The position numbers and the translations under genes were made by a program. From assembly GCA_017457045.1 (NCBI GenBank), contig JAFTIF010000003.1, forward strand, positions 62,001 to 126,000: DNA of 64,000 nt, written 5' to 3'. The notes under the pieces are model-generated. The model was not told where the DNA came from. It did not search any database and saw nothing but the letters and a program-made list of their open reading frames with translations. This DNA comes from Bacilli bacterium. Lineage in GTDB: Bacteria; Bacillota_I; Bacilli_A; RFN20; UBA1709. Shown piece by piece: positions 8,561 to 16,493 of this stretch; position 1 is the stretch's first letter, and each line of letters starts with the position of its first letter.

Positions 8561-10288
8561 CTATACTGAACGTTTTCTTCTCTTAGTGATTAATGGATCA
8601 TCAAATTCTTCATTACGTTTATTCATAATGACTGGGATAATCATTGGAGTTCTTTGAGTTTTATCATAGATATATCCTGCTAATGCATTTCTAATTGTAT
8701 TTTTAATACCATTGAAAGTTACTTTTCCTTTGAAAAGTTCATTTAATTCTCTTTCAATAATTAATCCAGCGTCTTTTAAGAATTCTTCAGATTCTGCTAG
8801 ATGCATAAAACCTCTAGAAACTACACGTGGAGTACACAATAATGTATTAGTATGTGAGTCCATTGAAATTAATGCACTTACAACTCCATCAGTAGATAAG
8901 TTTCTTCTATCATGAATAACTGCAGTTGATAAGCCACTTGAGTCTTTACCATCAACATATACTTCATCAACTTCAACTTTTCTTCCTAGTTTTACTTGAC
9001 CATGATTTAAAAGAAGAGTGTCACCGTTTGAGCATACAAAAGTATTTTCTTTAGGAATACCTAAAGATTGTGCTAGTTCTGCGTGGATTTTTAACATTCT
9101 GTATTCACCATGAACAGGCATGAAATACTTAGGTTGTAAGAAAGAAAGCATAAATTTTAATTCTTCTTTAGATGCGTGACCAGATGCGTGAATGTTAGTC
9201 AAGATTGAGTTTGTAACAACATTTGCACCTAATCTATATAATTGGTTAACTACTTTTTGAATGCTTGCTTGGTTTCCTGGAATAGCACTTGATGATAAAA
9301 CAATTGTATCACCAGGGAAGATTTTAACATATTTATGTGTTCCATTTGCAATTCTAGGTAAAGCAGCTAATTGTTCGCCTTGAGAACCAGTACAAAGAAT
9401 TAATATTTCTTCAGGTCTATAATTTTTTAAAGCATCTGGTGGGATTATAAATGTATCAGGGCATTTGATGTAACCATATTTTCTACTTACATCGATAGCT
9501 CTTTCCATTGATCTACCAAATACACAAATTTTTCTTTTAAATAAGACTGCAGTTTCAACAATTTGTTGAATTCTATGAATATTTGATGCGAATGTCGCGA
9601 TAATTAATCTTCCATATGTATTACTAAAAACTTCTCTAATCGCAGAAATAACATTTCTTTCACTTAAAGAAATACCTTCTACTTCAGCATTAGTAGAGTC
9701 AGCTAATAAAAGATCTACGCCTTCTTTACCGATTCTAGTAATCTTATGAATATCCATTGGCTGACCAACAGGTGTTAAGTCAATCTTAAAGTCACCAGTT
9801 GTAACAATTCTACCATTAGGTGTATCAATGCTAATACCTAATGAATCTGGAATAGAGTGTGTAGTATAAAAGAAGTCAACAGTAAAATTATTATCAATTT
9901 GGATGGTTGTATCACCATCTACTTCAATAATTTTAACTTTTTGGCGGATTTTAGCGTCTTCTAACTTAACTTTGATTAATGCAGCCGCAAATTTTGGTGC
10001 ATAGATAATTGGAACATAGACTTTTTGAAGTAAAAAAGGAATACCACCTATGTGGTCTTCGTGTCCATGCGTAATTAAAAGAGCTTTAATTTTATATTGA
10101 TTTTGAATTAAATGCGAATAATTAGGTATAACATAATCGATTCCTGGCAAACTACCTTCTGGAAACATAACACCAGAATCAATAATGATTAAGGAATCAT
10201 CATGTTCGATACAATATAGGTTTTTTCCGACTTCACCTAAGCCACCTAAAGCGAATACTGCAGTGTCTGTACTATGTAAGATGCCCAT
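8561..10288 (-). CDS. rnj: Ribonuclease J
   Basis: A metallo-beta-lactamase/beta-CASP ribonuclease of 575 residues with both 5'-3' exonuclease and endonuclease capability in characterised relatives. The zinc motif HGHEDHIGG, the later TGDFKID and DSTNAE motifs, GSQGEQLAAL, and the SGHAS/HGEYRM beta-CASP motifs are intact. The start is the ATG at 10288: an AAAGGAGTGAG ribosome binding site immediately precedes it and contains an upstream in-frame GTG. Whether it corresponds to RNase J1 or J2 is not decidable here. Operon with maf. Confidence 0.96.
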   Translation of the reverse strand: MGILHSTDTAVFALGGLGEVGKNLYCIEHDDSLIIIDSGVMFPEGSLPGIDYVIPNYSHLIQNQYKIKALLITHGHEDHIGGIPFLLQKVYVPIIYAPKFAAALIKVKLEDAKIRQKVKIIEVDGDTTIQIDNNFTVDFFYTTHSIPDSLGISIDTPNGRIVTTGDFKIDLTPVGQPMDIHKITRIGKEGVDLLLADSTNAEVEGISLSERNVISAIREVFSNTYGRLIIATFASNIHRIQQIVETAVLFKRKICVFGRSMERAIDVSRKYGYIKCPDTFIIPPDALKNYRPEEILILCTGSQGEQLAALPRIANGTHKYVKIFPGDTIVLSSSAIPGNQASIQKVVNQLYRLGANVVTNSILTNIHASGHASKEELKFMLSFLQPKYFMPVHGEYRMLKIHAELAQSLGIPKENTFVCSNGDTLLLNHGQVKLGRKVEVDEVYVDGKDSSGLSTAVIHDRRNLSTDGVVSALISMDSHTNTLLCTPRVVSRGFMHLAESEEFLKDAGLIIERELNELFKGKVTFNGIKNTIRNALAGYIYDKTQRTPMIIPVIMNKRNEEFDDPLITKRRKRSV

Positions 10289-10348
10289 TTCTCTCACTCC
10301 TTTTCTATAAAACTATTATGGCTTTTTTAATCTAGTTAAATCTATGTT

Positions 10349-10377
10349 ATTATATCAATATATGATATAAATTTCAA
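10349..10377 (-). promoter_or_regulatory. Promoter of rnj-maf
   Basis: TTGAAA (complement of 10372-10377), 17-base spacer, TATAAT (complement of 10349-10354), about 60 bases ahead of the RNase J start. Confidence 0.75.
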
Positions 10378-10387
10378 TATCTATACG

Positions 10388-10426
10388 TAAAAAAATAAAA
10401 GGAGTACTTATATTAAAGTAGCTCCT
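10388..10426 (-). terminator. Terminator after def
   Basis: On the minus strand GGAGCTACTT pairs with AAGTACTCC (one bulged base), followed by a T-rich run (complement of 10389-10400). The def stop codon is within the stem. Confidence 0.75.
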
Positions 10427-10971
10427 GGGATTTCTTCAAATGGATTTTTCTTATTAATGTGATCGAAATATAGTGTTCCTTCTAAGTGATCTAATTCATG
10501 TTGAATTACAATTGCTTCGTAACCTCTGAACTTGATTTTAACGTTTTCTTTTGTTAAATAGTTGTATGCTTGAACTGTTACGAAAGAGTGTCTATATACA
10601 TATCCTTCACGATCATTATCGACTGAAAGACATCCTTCTCCACTGTGTAAAGCAGTTTTTGTTACTGAATGTGAAACAATTTTAGGATTGATAAAAGCAT
10701 ATCTTTTAGTTATAACTTCATCATTTTTATCCAGCATATCAATTCTTACTGCAACCATTTTTTTATTAACACCAATTTGTGGAGCAGCCAAACCAACACC
10801 AGCTCTTAAACCATATTTTTTGCAGTTTTCTTCATCAGCAGCAAATTCTAAATGTGCACTTAAATATTCAATAGTAGCTGTATCTTCTTCACTTAAAGGA
10901 AAAGTTACATCTACTGATTTTTTTCTTAATAAAGGGTTGTTTTCTTTAATGATTTTTCTTAACTTAAACAT
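10408..10971 (-). CDS. def: Peptide deformylase
   Basis: Removes the N-formyl group from new proteins. The 187-residue protein contains all three metal motifs: GVGLAAPQIG (motif 1), EGCLSV (motif 2, metal Cys) and QHELDH (motif 3, two His and catalytic Glu). The long form with an insertion between motifs matches type II Gram-positive enzymes. GAGGTGAT lies upstream of ATG 10971. Transcribed alone between two terminators. Confidence 0.97.
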   Translation of the reverse strand: MFKLRKIIKENNPLLRKKSVDVTFPLSEEDTATIEYLSAHLEFAADEENCKKYGLRAGVGLAAPQIGVNKKMVAVRIDMLDKNDEVITKRYAFINPKIVSHSVTKTALHSGEGCLSVDNDREGYVYRHSFVTVQAYNYLTKENVKIKFRGYEAIVIQHELDHLEGTLYFDHINKKNPFEEIPGATLI

Positions 10972-10989
10972 AAAATCACCTCATTTTTA

Positions 10990-11018
10990 ATTATATCATG
11001 AATAAAAAAACTCTGCAA
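10990..11018 (-). promoter_or_regulatory. Promoter of def, overlapping an upstream terminator
   Basis: TATAAT (complement of 10990-10995) with TTGCAG (complement of 11013-11018) 17 bases upstream. The -35 lies in the hairpin that terminates the YjcZ-like gene. Confidence 0.55.
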
Positions 11019-11026
11019 ATGCAGAG
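11004..11026 (-). terminator. Terminator after YjcZ-like gene
   Basis: CTCTGC/GCAGAG stem (11011-11016, 11021-11026) followed on the minus strand by seven T residues. Confidence 0.8.
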
Positions 11027-11035
11027 CCTGCTTTA

Positions 11036-11224
11036 TTATCTAAAATATGAACCAGTACCGCGACTGCACCAGCAACCTACAATAATAAGAAGTATGAAAA
11101 TAACTAAAGCAAATGCCCAAGCGCCACCTGTTCCGTTATAACCACCATATGGAGGGTAGTATGGAGTTCCATAAGCTGTTGGACCAGCTCCAGTGTAATT
11201 GTATCCATTACCATAGTAATACAT
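11036..11224 (-). CDS. YjcZ-like Gly/Tyr-rich single-helix miniprotein
   Basis: 62 residues: a Tyr/Gly/Pro-rich head followed by one hydrophobic helix (GGAWAFALVIFILLIIVGCWC) and a short RGTGSYFR tail. The pattern of a glycine-rich lead into FALVIFILLIIVG closely matches the YjcZ/tiny-TM family that Bacillus makes during sporulation. GAAAGGTGG precedes the ATG by six bases. It sits beside the ylbD-ylbE-ylbF cluster, supporting a spore-linked role. Confidence 0.7.
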   Translation of the reverse strand: MYYYGNGYNYTGAGPTAYGTPYYPPYGGYNGTGGAWAFALVIFILLIIVGCWCSRGTGSYFR

Positions 11225-11244
11225 GATTGCACCACCTTTCCATA

Positions 11245-11253
11245 TATAATATG
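11245..11253 (-). promoter_or_regulatory. Possible SigE/SigK-type -10 of YjcZ-like gene
   Basis: CATATTATA (complement of 11245-11253) matches the mother-cell -10 consensus CATAnnnTA 21 bases before the start codon. I see no convincing -35, so this is only suggestive; an overlapping TATATA could serve SigA. Confidence 0.3.
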
Positions 11254-11350
11254 TTGATTTGTAATTTTTGACTTATTATTTTATTAGTTTACTTTTTTTG
11301 TGCCTATGCACATATATTGTATAGAAGCATATAATTTAGTGGTGAATGAT

Positions 11351-11698
11351 ATGAGTAAATTGGATGAATTTAAGATTTTTATAAAAGATCAAGATGAAGT
11401 ATTAAATAAAATTCATAATGGAAGTTTAACATGGCAACAAGTATATGAAATATATGATATATATGGACCAAGTAATAGTTTATTTAAACAACCAGTTAAA
11501 GAAGAAAGAAATAGTAAAAGCAATAATCAAATAAATAATGCAATTAAGGCATTTCAGGATATAGATATGGATAAAATAAGCAATAACCTTCAAAGCTTGC
11601 AAAAAGTATTAGGTATGTTTAGTGAATTTAGCAAGAATAATAAACAAGATCCTAGCCATAGTATATCTAGAGGAAGCTATCGGAGATATAATGATTAA
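11351..11698 (+). CDS. ylbD: YlbD-like spore coat protein
   Basis: 115 residues beginning MSKLDEFKIFIK, with the YlbD hallmark TWQQVYEIYDIYG near residue 33, then a polar linker and a C-terminal amphipathic segment (QDIDMDKISNNLQSLQKVLG) matching the C-terminal helix of Bacillus YlbD, a coat-associated protein. Start ATG 11351 is chosen because the family begins there and GGTG lies just upstream; an upstream ATG extension lacks a ribosome binding site. Its stop overlaps the ylbE start (TAATG). Confidence 0.75.
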   Translation: MSKLDEFKIFIKDQDEVLNKIHNGSLTWQQVYEIYDIYGPSNSLFKQPVKEERNSKSNNQINNAIKAFQDIDMDKISNNLQSLQKVLGMFSEFSKNNKQDPSHSISRGSYRRYND

Positions 11699-11916
11699 TG
11701 AGAAGTAATATAGTAAATATACTTTCACAAAATCCTGATTATTGGATTTTTTTAAGACAATATCCTAGTTGGCATCGAATATTATCACGTCATCCTGAAA
11801 GACTTAAAGAATTTAAAGAAGAATATAAAGTCTTGAGAAGAAAACGATTTATTGATAAAATGGAAGATGCAGGGAATATGCTTTCTTTAATGCAGGCTTT
11901 GATGGAGGAAATGTAA
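11698..11916 (+). CDS. ylbE: YlbE-like protein
   Basis: 72 residues matching the YlbE family: short N-terminal strand, then NPDYWIFLRQYPSWHRILSRHPE, whose aromatic pattern (FLRxxPxWYRxLSRHP) is diagnostic, and a C-terminal methionine-rich tail. Function unknown; conserved in spore-forming Bacilli between ylbD and ylbF exactly as here. Starts within the ylbD stop and ends one base before ylbF. Confidence 0.75.
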   Translation: MRSNIVNILSQNPDYWIFLRQYPSWHRILSRHPERLKEFKEEYKVLRRKRFIDKMEDAGNMLSLMQALMEEM

Positions 11917-11917
11917 T

Positions 11918-12271
11918 ATGGAGTTACTAAAAGAAGTATTACAACTTAAAGATATCTTAAAAAAAGAAGAAATCATCGATGTTGTTCATCAAAATGAAAA
12001 AAAGATGTTAGATGATGAATATACTCAAGGATTGATTTTTAAGTATCAACAAGCAATGAGTTTATACAATGATGCGATAAGATATCATTTAGATATTGAT
12101 AAATATCAAAAAGAATTAAGTAAAGCAAAAGAAGAATTGTATTCCTCACCATTAGTCAAAGTTTATTTGGATTCACTAAAAAAAGCTAATGAATATCTAC
12201 AACAAATAAAAGAAGAATTATTCGAAAGCGTAATTGATTTTGATAAAAAGAAAAAAACATGTAATCTTTAG
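11918..12271 (+). CDS. ricF: YlbF/RicF-family protein
   Basis: 117 residues, almost wholly helical and coiled-coil, with a cysteine near the C-terminus (KKKTCNL). In Bacillus RicF (YlbF) joins RicA and RicT in an iron-sulphur complex that assists RNase Y mRNA maturation and is required for biofilm, competence and sporulation. Position between ylbE and rsmD is the Bacillus order. A GGAGG ribosome binding site lies within the end of ylbE. Confidence 0.75.
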   Translation: MELLKEVLQLKDILKKEEIIDVVHQNEKKMLDDEYTQGLIFKYQQAMSLYNDAIRYHLDIDKYQKELSKAKEELYSSPLVKVYLDSLKKANEYLQQIKEELFESVIDFDKKKKTCNL

Positions 12272-12280
12272 GAGTTAAAA

Positions 12281-12817
12281 ATGAGAATTATCAGTGGTAA
12301 ATATCGTGGAAGAAATTTAATAGCACCAGAAGGACTAAACACTAGACCTACTTTAGACAGAGTTAAAGAGGCAATGTTTAGTGTTTTAAACTTTCGTCTT
12401 CAAAATGCAGTTACATTAGATTTGTTCGCTGGAAGTGGAGCTCTATCAATCGAAGCAATATCTAGAGGAGCTAAGAAAGCATATATTAATGATTTATCGA
12501 ATGAGGCAATTAAGTGTATTAAGAAAAATATTGCAAATGCAAAGATTGAGGAAGAAATAATCATAACAAATAAATCATATGAAGAAGTCTTAAATTCATT
12601 AAATGAAAAAATAGATATATTATTTTTAGATCCTCCTTACAAGATGGATGTTTATGAAGAAGTAGTAGATTATTTAATTAATAATGATTTGCTTAAAGAA
12701 TATGCCTATTTAGTTTTAGAAATGGATGCATCATTAAAGCCATTAGAAAAAGATGGGTTCACTTATAAGATTTATAAATATGGAAATAAAAAACTTCAAA
12801 TAATGAAAAGAATATAG
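12281..12817 (+). CDS. rsmD: 16S rRNA m2G966 methyltransferase
   Basis: Methylates guanine 966 of 16S rRNA. The 178 residues include the N-terminal GKYRGRNLIAP, the TRPTLDRVKEAMFSVL motif, SAM-binding DLFAGSGALSIEA, and catalytic FLDPPY. It closes the ylbD-ylbE-ylbF cluster with a TTAGGAG ribosome binding site. The 3' end overlaps the convergent ylbJ by 22 bases. coaD, which follows rsmD in Bacillus, is not here. Confidence 0.95.
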   Translation: MRIISGKYRGRNLIAPEGLNTRPTLDRVKEAMFSVLNFRLQNAVTLDLFAGSGALSIEAISRGAKKAYINDLSNEAIKCIKKNIANAKIEEEIIITNKSYEEVLNSLNEKIDILFLDPPYKMDVYEEVVDYLINNDLLKEYAYLVLEMDASLKPLEKDGFTYKIYKYGNKKLQIMKRI

Positions 12818-13725
12818 AGAATATTAAAGATAATGCATGCTGTAAAAGCATGTTTTATTTTTGCTTTGAAATAGCTTTTTAAATCTAGTTTTATAGACTG
12901 TAAAAATGATGCGATTTGAATAAGAATTGATAATCCTCCAAAACATAAGACTAATATAATTAGGTTGTATTTAATTAGGTTATTTATGTTAAGATTTGAA
13001 ATAGAAAAAACACCATTACTAAACTCTAAAAAAGAAGATAAAATTAGAACAATTTTATAGGGGAAAATTTGAATTAATATATTACTGATTATCGAGAAAA
13101 AGATATATGAAAACATGATGAATAAAGTGGTTGTAAGAGTGTTGTTAATGCTATTTTTAATAATAGAAAATATGTCACTTTTTTTATATGATTTTAGTTC
13201 GTTTGTTAACTCGCTTTTTCGAATATAATTCTTGTCGATATTTCTTGCTTTTAAAATTAAAAAACCACCCGATAAAATAGATAGAAAAATCAATTTTGGA
13301 ATTAATGGATTATCAAGATGTTTTGCTAGACTTCCAAGAGTAAAAATCATCGAAGGAAATGACGCAAAATGAATTAAATCTAATGCACTTTTATATGATA
13401 TTTTTCTTTGATTAAACAACGATTCTGTATAGATCGAAACGGATGGATAACCACATAAAATACTACTTAAACAAATGACAGTTTCATAACCATTTATTCC
13501 TAATAGATGAAAAGATATTTTTTGAAGATAATATGCTAAAAAAATCCCTCCTTTTAAACTAATAAATATTTGCATTAAAAATAAAAAAGGAAGTATATAA
13601 GGCAACACATAATTATAAAAAATATTAATACTTTCATGAACTATTTTAACGGTTATATTAATATTGAAAAAAGCAATTAATATAATAAATAGAATACTGA
13701 TTATTAGCATTTTTCGTTTTACCAT
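12796..13725 (-). CDS. ylbJ: YlbJ-like sporulation membrane protein
   Basis: About 310 residues with roughly eight hydrophobic segments. The pattern with FLFLMQIFISLKGGIF, SSILCGYPS, and FASFPSMIFTLGS fits YlbJ/nucleoside-transporter Gate family proteins; B. subtilis YlbJ is made in the mother cell and needed for spore cortex formation. The start is ATG 13725 because GAGGGAT lies just upstream; an ATG 12 bases further out overlaps that site. It ends with TGA, evidence for the standard code. In Bacillus ylbJ follows rsmD and coaD; here it faces rsmD. Confidence 0.75.
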   Translation of the reverse strand: MVKRKMLIISILFIILIAFFNINITVKIVHESINIFYNYVLPYILPFLFLMQIFISLKGGIFLAYYLQKISFHLLGINGYETVICLSSILCGYPSVSIYTESLFNQRKISYKSALDLIHFASFPSMIFTLGSLAKHLDNPLIPKLIFLSILSGGFLILKARNIDKNYIRKSELTNELKSYKKSDIFSIIKNSINNTLTTTLFIMFSYIFFSIISNILIQIFPYKIVLILSSFLEFSNGVFSISNLNINNLIKYNLIILVLCFGGLSILIQIASFLQSIKLDLKSYFKAKIKHAFTACIIFNILYILFII

Positions 13726-13790
13726 TTTATCCCTCATAAAAATATATAAAATATAAACTATTATTTATGATAATTTGTACGATTATCATT

Positions 13791-13818
13791 ACCTAATTGT
13801 TAATACTTACATACATTA
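13791..13818 (+). promoter_or_regulatory. SigK-like promoter of cotD-like gene
   Basis: ACC (13791-13793), 16-base spacer, CATACATTA (13810-13818), matching the SigK consensus (AC, 16-17 bases, CATAnnnTA). It ends 21 bases before the ATG with GAAGGAGGG between. cotD is SigK-dependent in B. subtilis. Confidence 0.55.
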
Positions 13819-13839
13819 AAGTAGAGAAGGAGGGAAGTC

Positions 13840-14085
13840 ATGAATCAAAATACATATGATACAAATAGACCATGTTGTAACCGCCCATGCCCTATGGATC
13901 CAATCGTAATGCCAACAAGAGTTTGTTGTGTTAATAGATGCCATTATGTAGAACAACCAGTAATTATTCCAGTTCATACTAGAATTGTAAATCACTATGT
14001 TCCAACACCACGTTATTACACAACTTACACTACAAGTGAAGAAACCGTTTGTCACGGAAATCGTGGTAATCAACAAACACAATAA
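13840..14085 (+). CDS. cotD: CotD-like spore coat protein
   Basis: 81 residues rich in Cys, His, Pro and Tyr, with the CotD layout: PIVMPTRVCC, a cysteine-rich turn, then VIIPVHTRIVNHYVP resembling the CotD core (PIVHPT..CC..VVPHIHPSHTTxVNHH). CotD is an inner-coat protein deposited around the forespore by the mother cell. GAAGGAGGG precedes the start. Monocistronic and closed by a bidirectional hairpin. Low complexity makes homology less certain than for an enzyme, but promoter and neighbours agree. Confidence 0.7.
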   Translation: MNQNTYDTNRPCCNRPCPMDPIVMPTRVCCVNRCHYVEQPVIIPVHTRIVNHYVPTPRYYTTYTTSEETVCHGNRGNQQTQ

Positions 14086-14118
14086 AAAACGATGTTCACA
14101 CGAACATCGTTTTATTTA
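14085..14118. terminator. Bidirectional terminator between cotD and rqcH
   Basis: ACGATGTTC/GAACATCGT (14089-14097, 14102-14110) flanked by A-run and T-run. Confidence 0.85.
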
Positions 14119-15725
14119 TTGAATTCTTTTTCAGGGACTGGATCAATATAAATAGTTTTATAATTTTTAATTGACACTAGACCAAGTTTAGCACCAGGAA
14201 TCTTTTTAACATTTTTTACAATTGTATAGTTTACAGGAACAGTAGATGAATAACGAGTTTTTGAATAATAGGCAGCAAGATTGGCAGCATATCTAATTGT
14301 TGGTTCATCTAATGTAGTAGAATGAACAATAACATGGCTTCCAGGATAATCTTTAACATGGAAGAAGTATTCATTATATTTCGCCAATTTATTTGTCAAA
14401 TAATCGTTTTGATAATTGTTTTTTCCTAAGCTTATTTTTATTCCTGTTGGAGAAGTAAATTCTAATGGAGGGTATTTAATTTCTTGTTTTTTCTTATTAC
14501 GAGTTTGTGGTAATTTTAAATATCCTAAACTAGCAAGTTCAGCTCTAATTTGTTGTAATTCAGTATCATTTGCGTCATTAATTTGAATATTTAATAACTC
14601 GAAATATTCTAATTCATTTTTAGCAATCTCTATTTGCTCATTAATCATTTGGACTCCTTTTTTACCCTTTTGATAACGAGTATAATATTTGTTTGCATTA
14701 TATAATACATCGAATTGTTTGTTCAATGGAATTGAGTATTTTACATCATCAACTTCAATTTCAAATTTGTCTAATTTTGCTTTTAAATTTTCACAATATG
14801 TGAATAAAATGTCCCCATATTCCTTATAGATTTCGCTATTTTCAGATTTTTGTAATTCGACCTCTAATTTAGCAATTTTATTTGAATATTTTTTAATTTC
14901 TTTTTTAGCAATTAATAATAATTCTTTTGTTTTATCAATTCTTTTTGTTTGAATTTGGATAGACTTATAAAATGTTTCTAAGCCTTCATCCCAAGGTAAA
15001 ATCTTTGCTTCTTGTTGAAGATGAGTTAAAGGAATTAAATGGTAATCTTTAGAGTATAAATACATTGTTTCACTTTGTTTGATTTCTTGCAAAATATCTA
15101 TTAAAGATTCACCATTTTCAATTCTATATAAACATTCTTTTTCTAAAGACTTAGAGAAACCAAAAAATTGATTACATAATGAAAGTTGTTTATCATATGC
15201 ATCTATGAATGGATCTTTTAATTCATGGACTGGAGGTAATCGATATCTTGCTCCAGGCATAATAATTCTTTTAATTAAATCATTAGGACCAATTCTATGT
15301 AGAGCATCGATTATTGTTTCGTCGTTTTTGCATAAAATGATATTTGTCATTTTACCAGTTAATTCAATATATAGGTGTTTTGTTTGATAATCACCAAGTT
15401 CGTCACGTTTTCTGATTGATAGTTTTAATACTCTATCGAGTCCTTGTTGATTAACTTCGATTATTTCTGAATTTTCGATATGATGTCTTAATTGAGTCAT
15501 AAAGTGAGTAGGATACATACTTTCTTTTTCGTTTTTATAAAGATATGTTATGTAAGAACTAGATGGGTTTGTAGAAACAATCATTGATTTTCCTTTTTTA
15601 TCTTTGTATAGCAAAAAGACAAAATCGAAAGTAGATACTTGGTTTACTTTATTGATTTTGGCTCCAACTAAATATTCTTTTAATAGCTCTGTTACTCTAC
15701 GGAACATTAATCCATCAAAACTCAC
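14112..15725 (-). CDS. rqcH: RqcH (NFACT/FbpA-like) ribosome quality control factor
   Basis: 537 residues with NFACT-N at 1-190, long coiled coil at about 255-395 and NFACT-R at the C-terminus (YNEYFFHVKDYPGSHVIVH). RqcH binds stalled 50S subunits with peptidyl-tRNA and recruits tRNA-Ala to add C-terminal alanine tails; older annotation calls it fibronectin-binding protein. The start is the GTG at 15725 encoding MSFDGLMFRR, the conserved family beginning, with CTGGTGAT upstream; an in-frame ATG 27 bases earlier lacks one. Next to gmk, as in the Bacillus yloA-gmk region. Confidence 0.92.
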   Translation of the reverse strand: MSFDGLMFRRVTELLKEYLVGAKINKVNQVSTFDFVFLLYKDKKGKSMIVSTNPSSSYITYLYKNEKESMYPTHFMTQLRHHIENSEIIEVNQQGLDRVLKLSIRKRDELGDYQTKHLYIELTGKMTNIILCKNDETIIDALHRIGPNDLIKRIIMPGARYRLPPVHELKDPFIDAYDKQLSLCNQFFGFSKSLEKECLYRIENGESLIDILQEIKQSETMYLYSKDYHLIPLTHLQQEAKILPWDEGLETFYKSIQIQTKRIDKTKELLLIAKKEIKKYSNKIAKLEVELQKSENSEIYKEYGDILFTYCENLKAKLDKFEIEVDDVKYSIPLNKQFDVLYNANKYYTRYQKGKKGVQMINEQIEIAKNELEYFELLNIQINDANDTELQQIRAELASLGYLKLPQTRNKKKQEIKYPPLEFTSPTGIKISLGKNNYQNDYLTNKLAKYNEYFFHVKDYPGSHVIVHSTTLDEPTIRYAANLAAYYSKTRYSSTVPVNYTIVKNVKKIPGAKLGLVSIKNYKTIYIDPVPEKEFNK

Positions 15726-15778
15726 ATTAATCACCAGTAATAATTCTATCATATTTTGTAAAAAAGATGTAAAAAATA

Positions 15779-15807
15779 TTGATTTTTTAGGTTTATCTCA
15801 ATATAAT
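15779..15807 (+). promoter_or_regulatory. Promoter of gmk
   Basis: TTGATT (15779-15784), 17-base spacer, TATAAT (15802-15807). Confidence 0.7.
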
Positions 15808-15840
15808 GATTATAACAATTTGATGTAGGCGGTGAGAATT

Positions 15841-16404
15841 GTGAAGAAAAGAGGCAACTTAATCATTTACAGTGGTCCAAGTGGGGTTGGTAAAGGAACT
15901 GTAAGAAAAGAATTATTTGAAATGGAAGATTTACACTTAAAATATTCCATCTCGATGACAACTAGAAAACCTCGTGAAGGTGAACTAGAAGGAATTGATT
16001 ATTTCTTTGTAAGTAGAGAAACTTTTGAAAACGCAATTGCAAATGATGAACTGTTAGAATATGCAGAGTTTGTTGGTAACTATTATGGAACTCCTAGAGC
16101 ATATGTCGAATCTTTATTAGAACAAGGATTCAATGTTATGCTTGAAATTGAAGTTGAAGGAGCAAAAAAAGTTATGGCAAAATGTCCTGATGCAATTTCA
16201 ATCTTTTTAATGCCTCCATCATTTGATGCTCTTGAAAGAAGAATAAGAGGTAGACGTACTGAAGAAGAAGAAATTGTTCAAATGCGTTTATCTAAAGCAA
16301 GACAAGAAATGAATCTTCAAGATAAGTATCAATACGTAGTTGTAAATGACTCAGTTGATAAAGCAAAAGAAGAAATCGCTAAAATTATTAAAAAATACGC
16401 ATAA
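15841..16404 (+). CDS. gmk: Guanylate kinase
   Basis: Phosphorylates GMP to GDP. 187 residues with P-loop YSGPSGVGKGT, GMP-binding SMTTRKPREGE, YYGTP, and the lid RGRRTEEEE. The start is GTG 15841; the near-perfect AGGCGGTGA site contains an earlier in-frame GTG that is too close to be used. It has its own promoter and terminator. In Bacillus gmk is followed by rpoZ and coaBC; neither is present before priA here. Confidence 0.97.
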   Translation: MKKRGNLIIYSGPSGVGKGTVRKELFEMEDLHLKYSISMTTRKPREGELEGIDYFFVSRETFENAIANDELLEYAEFVGNYYGTPRAYVESLLEQGFNVMLEIEVEGAKKVMAKCPDAISIFLMPPSFDALERRIRGRRTEEEEIVQMRLSKARQEMNLQDKYQYVVVNDSVDKAKEEIAKIIKKYA

Positions 16405-16429
16405 CGATAGTTAATTCTATCGTTTTTTT
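16403..16429 (+). terminator. Terminator after gmk
   Basis: AACGATAG/CTATCGTT stem with TTAATT loop and seven T residues, starting at the gmk stop. Confidence 0.8.
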
Positions 16430-16493
16430 ATTGTTTTATATTTAAAATATTCTATCTTTTTGATAGAATAATATAAATGGAGGAATAAAAAAA

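Noticed and set aside
13816..14082. An open frame antisense to the CotD-like gene
   Set aside because: It is the mirror of a low-complexity Cys/Tyr gene; the plus-strand gene has a promoter, ribosome binding site and homology.
8561..15752. Possibility that TGA encodes tryptophan, as in Mycoplasma
   Set aside because: ylbJ and truB end in TGA at sensible positions and all conserved tryptophans seen are TGG.
16448..16470. Hairpin before priA read as a terminator
   Set aside because: It lacks a T-run and follows the real gmk terminator; kept only as a possible leader structure.
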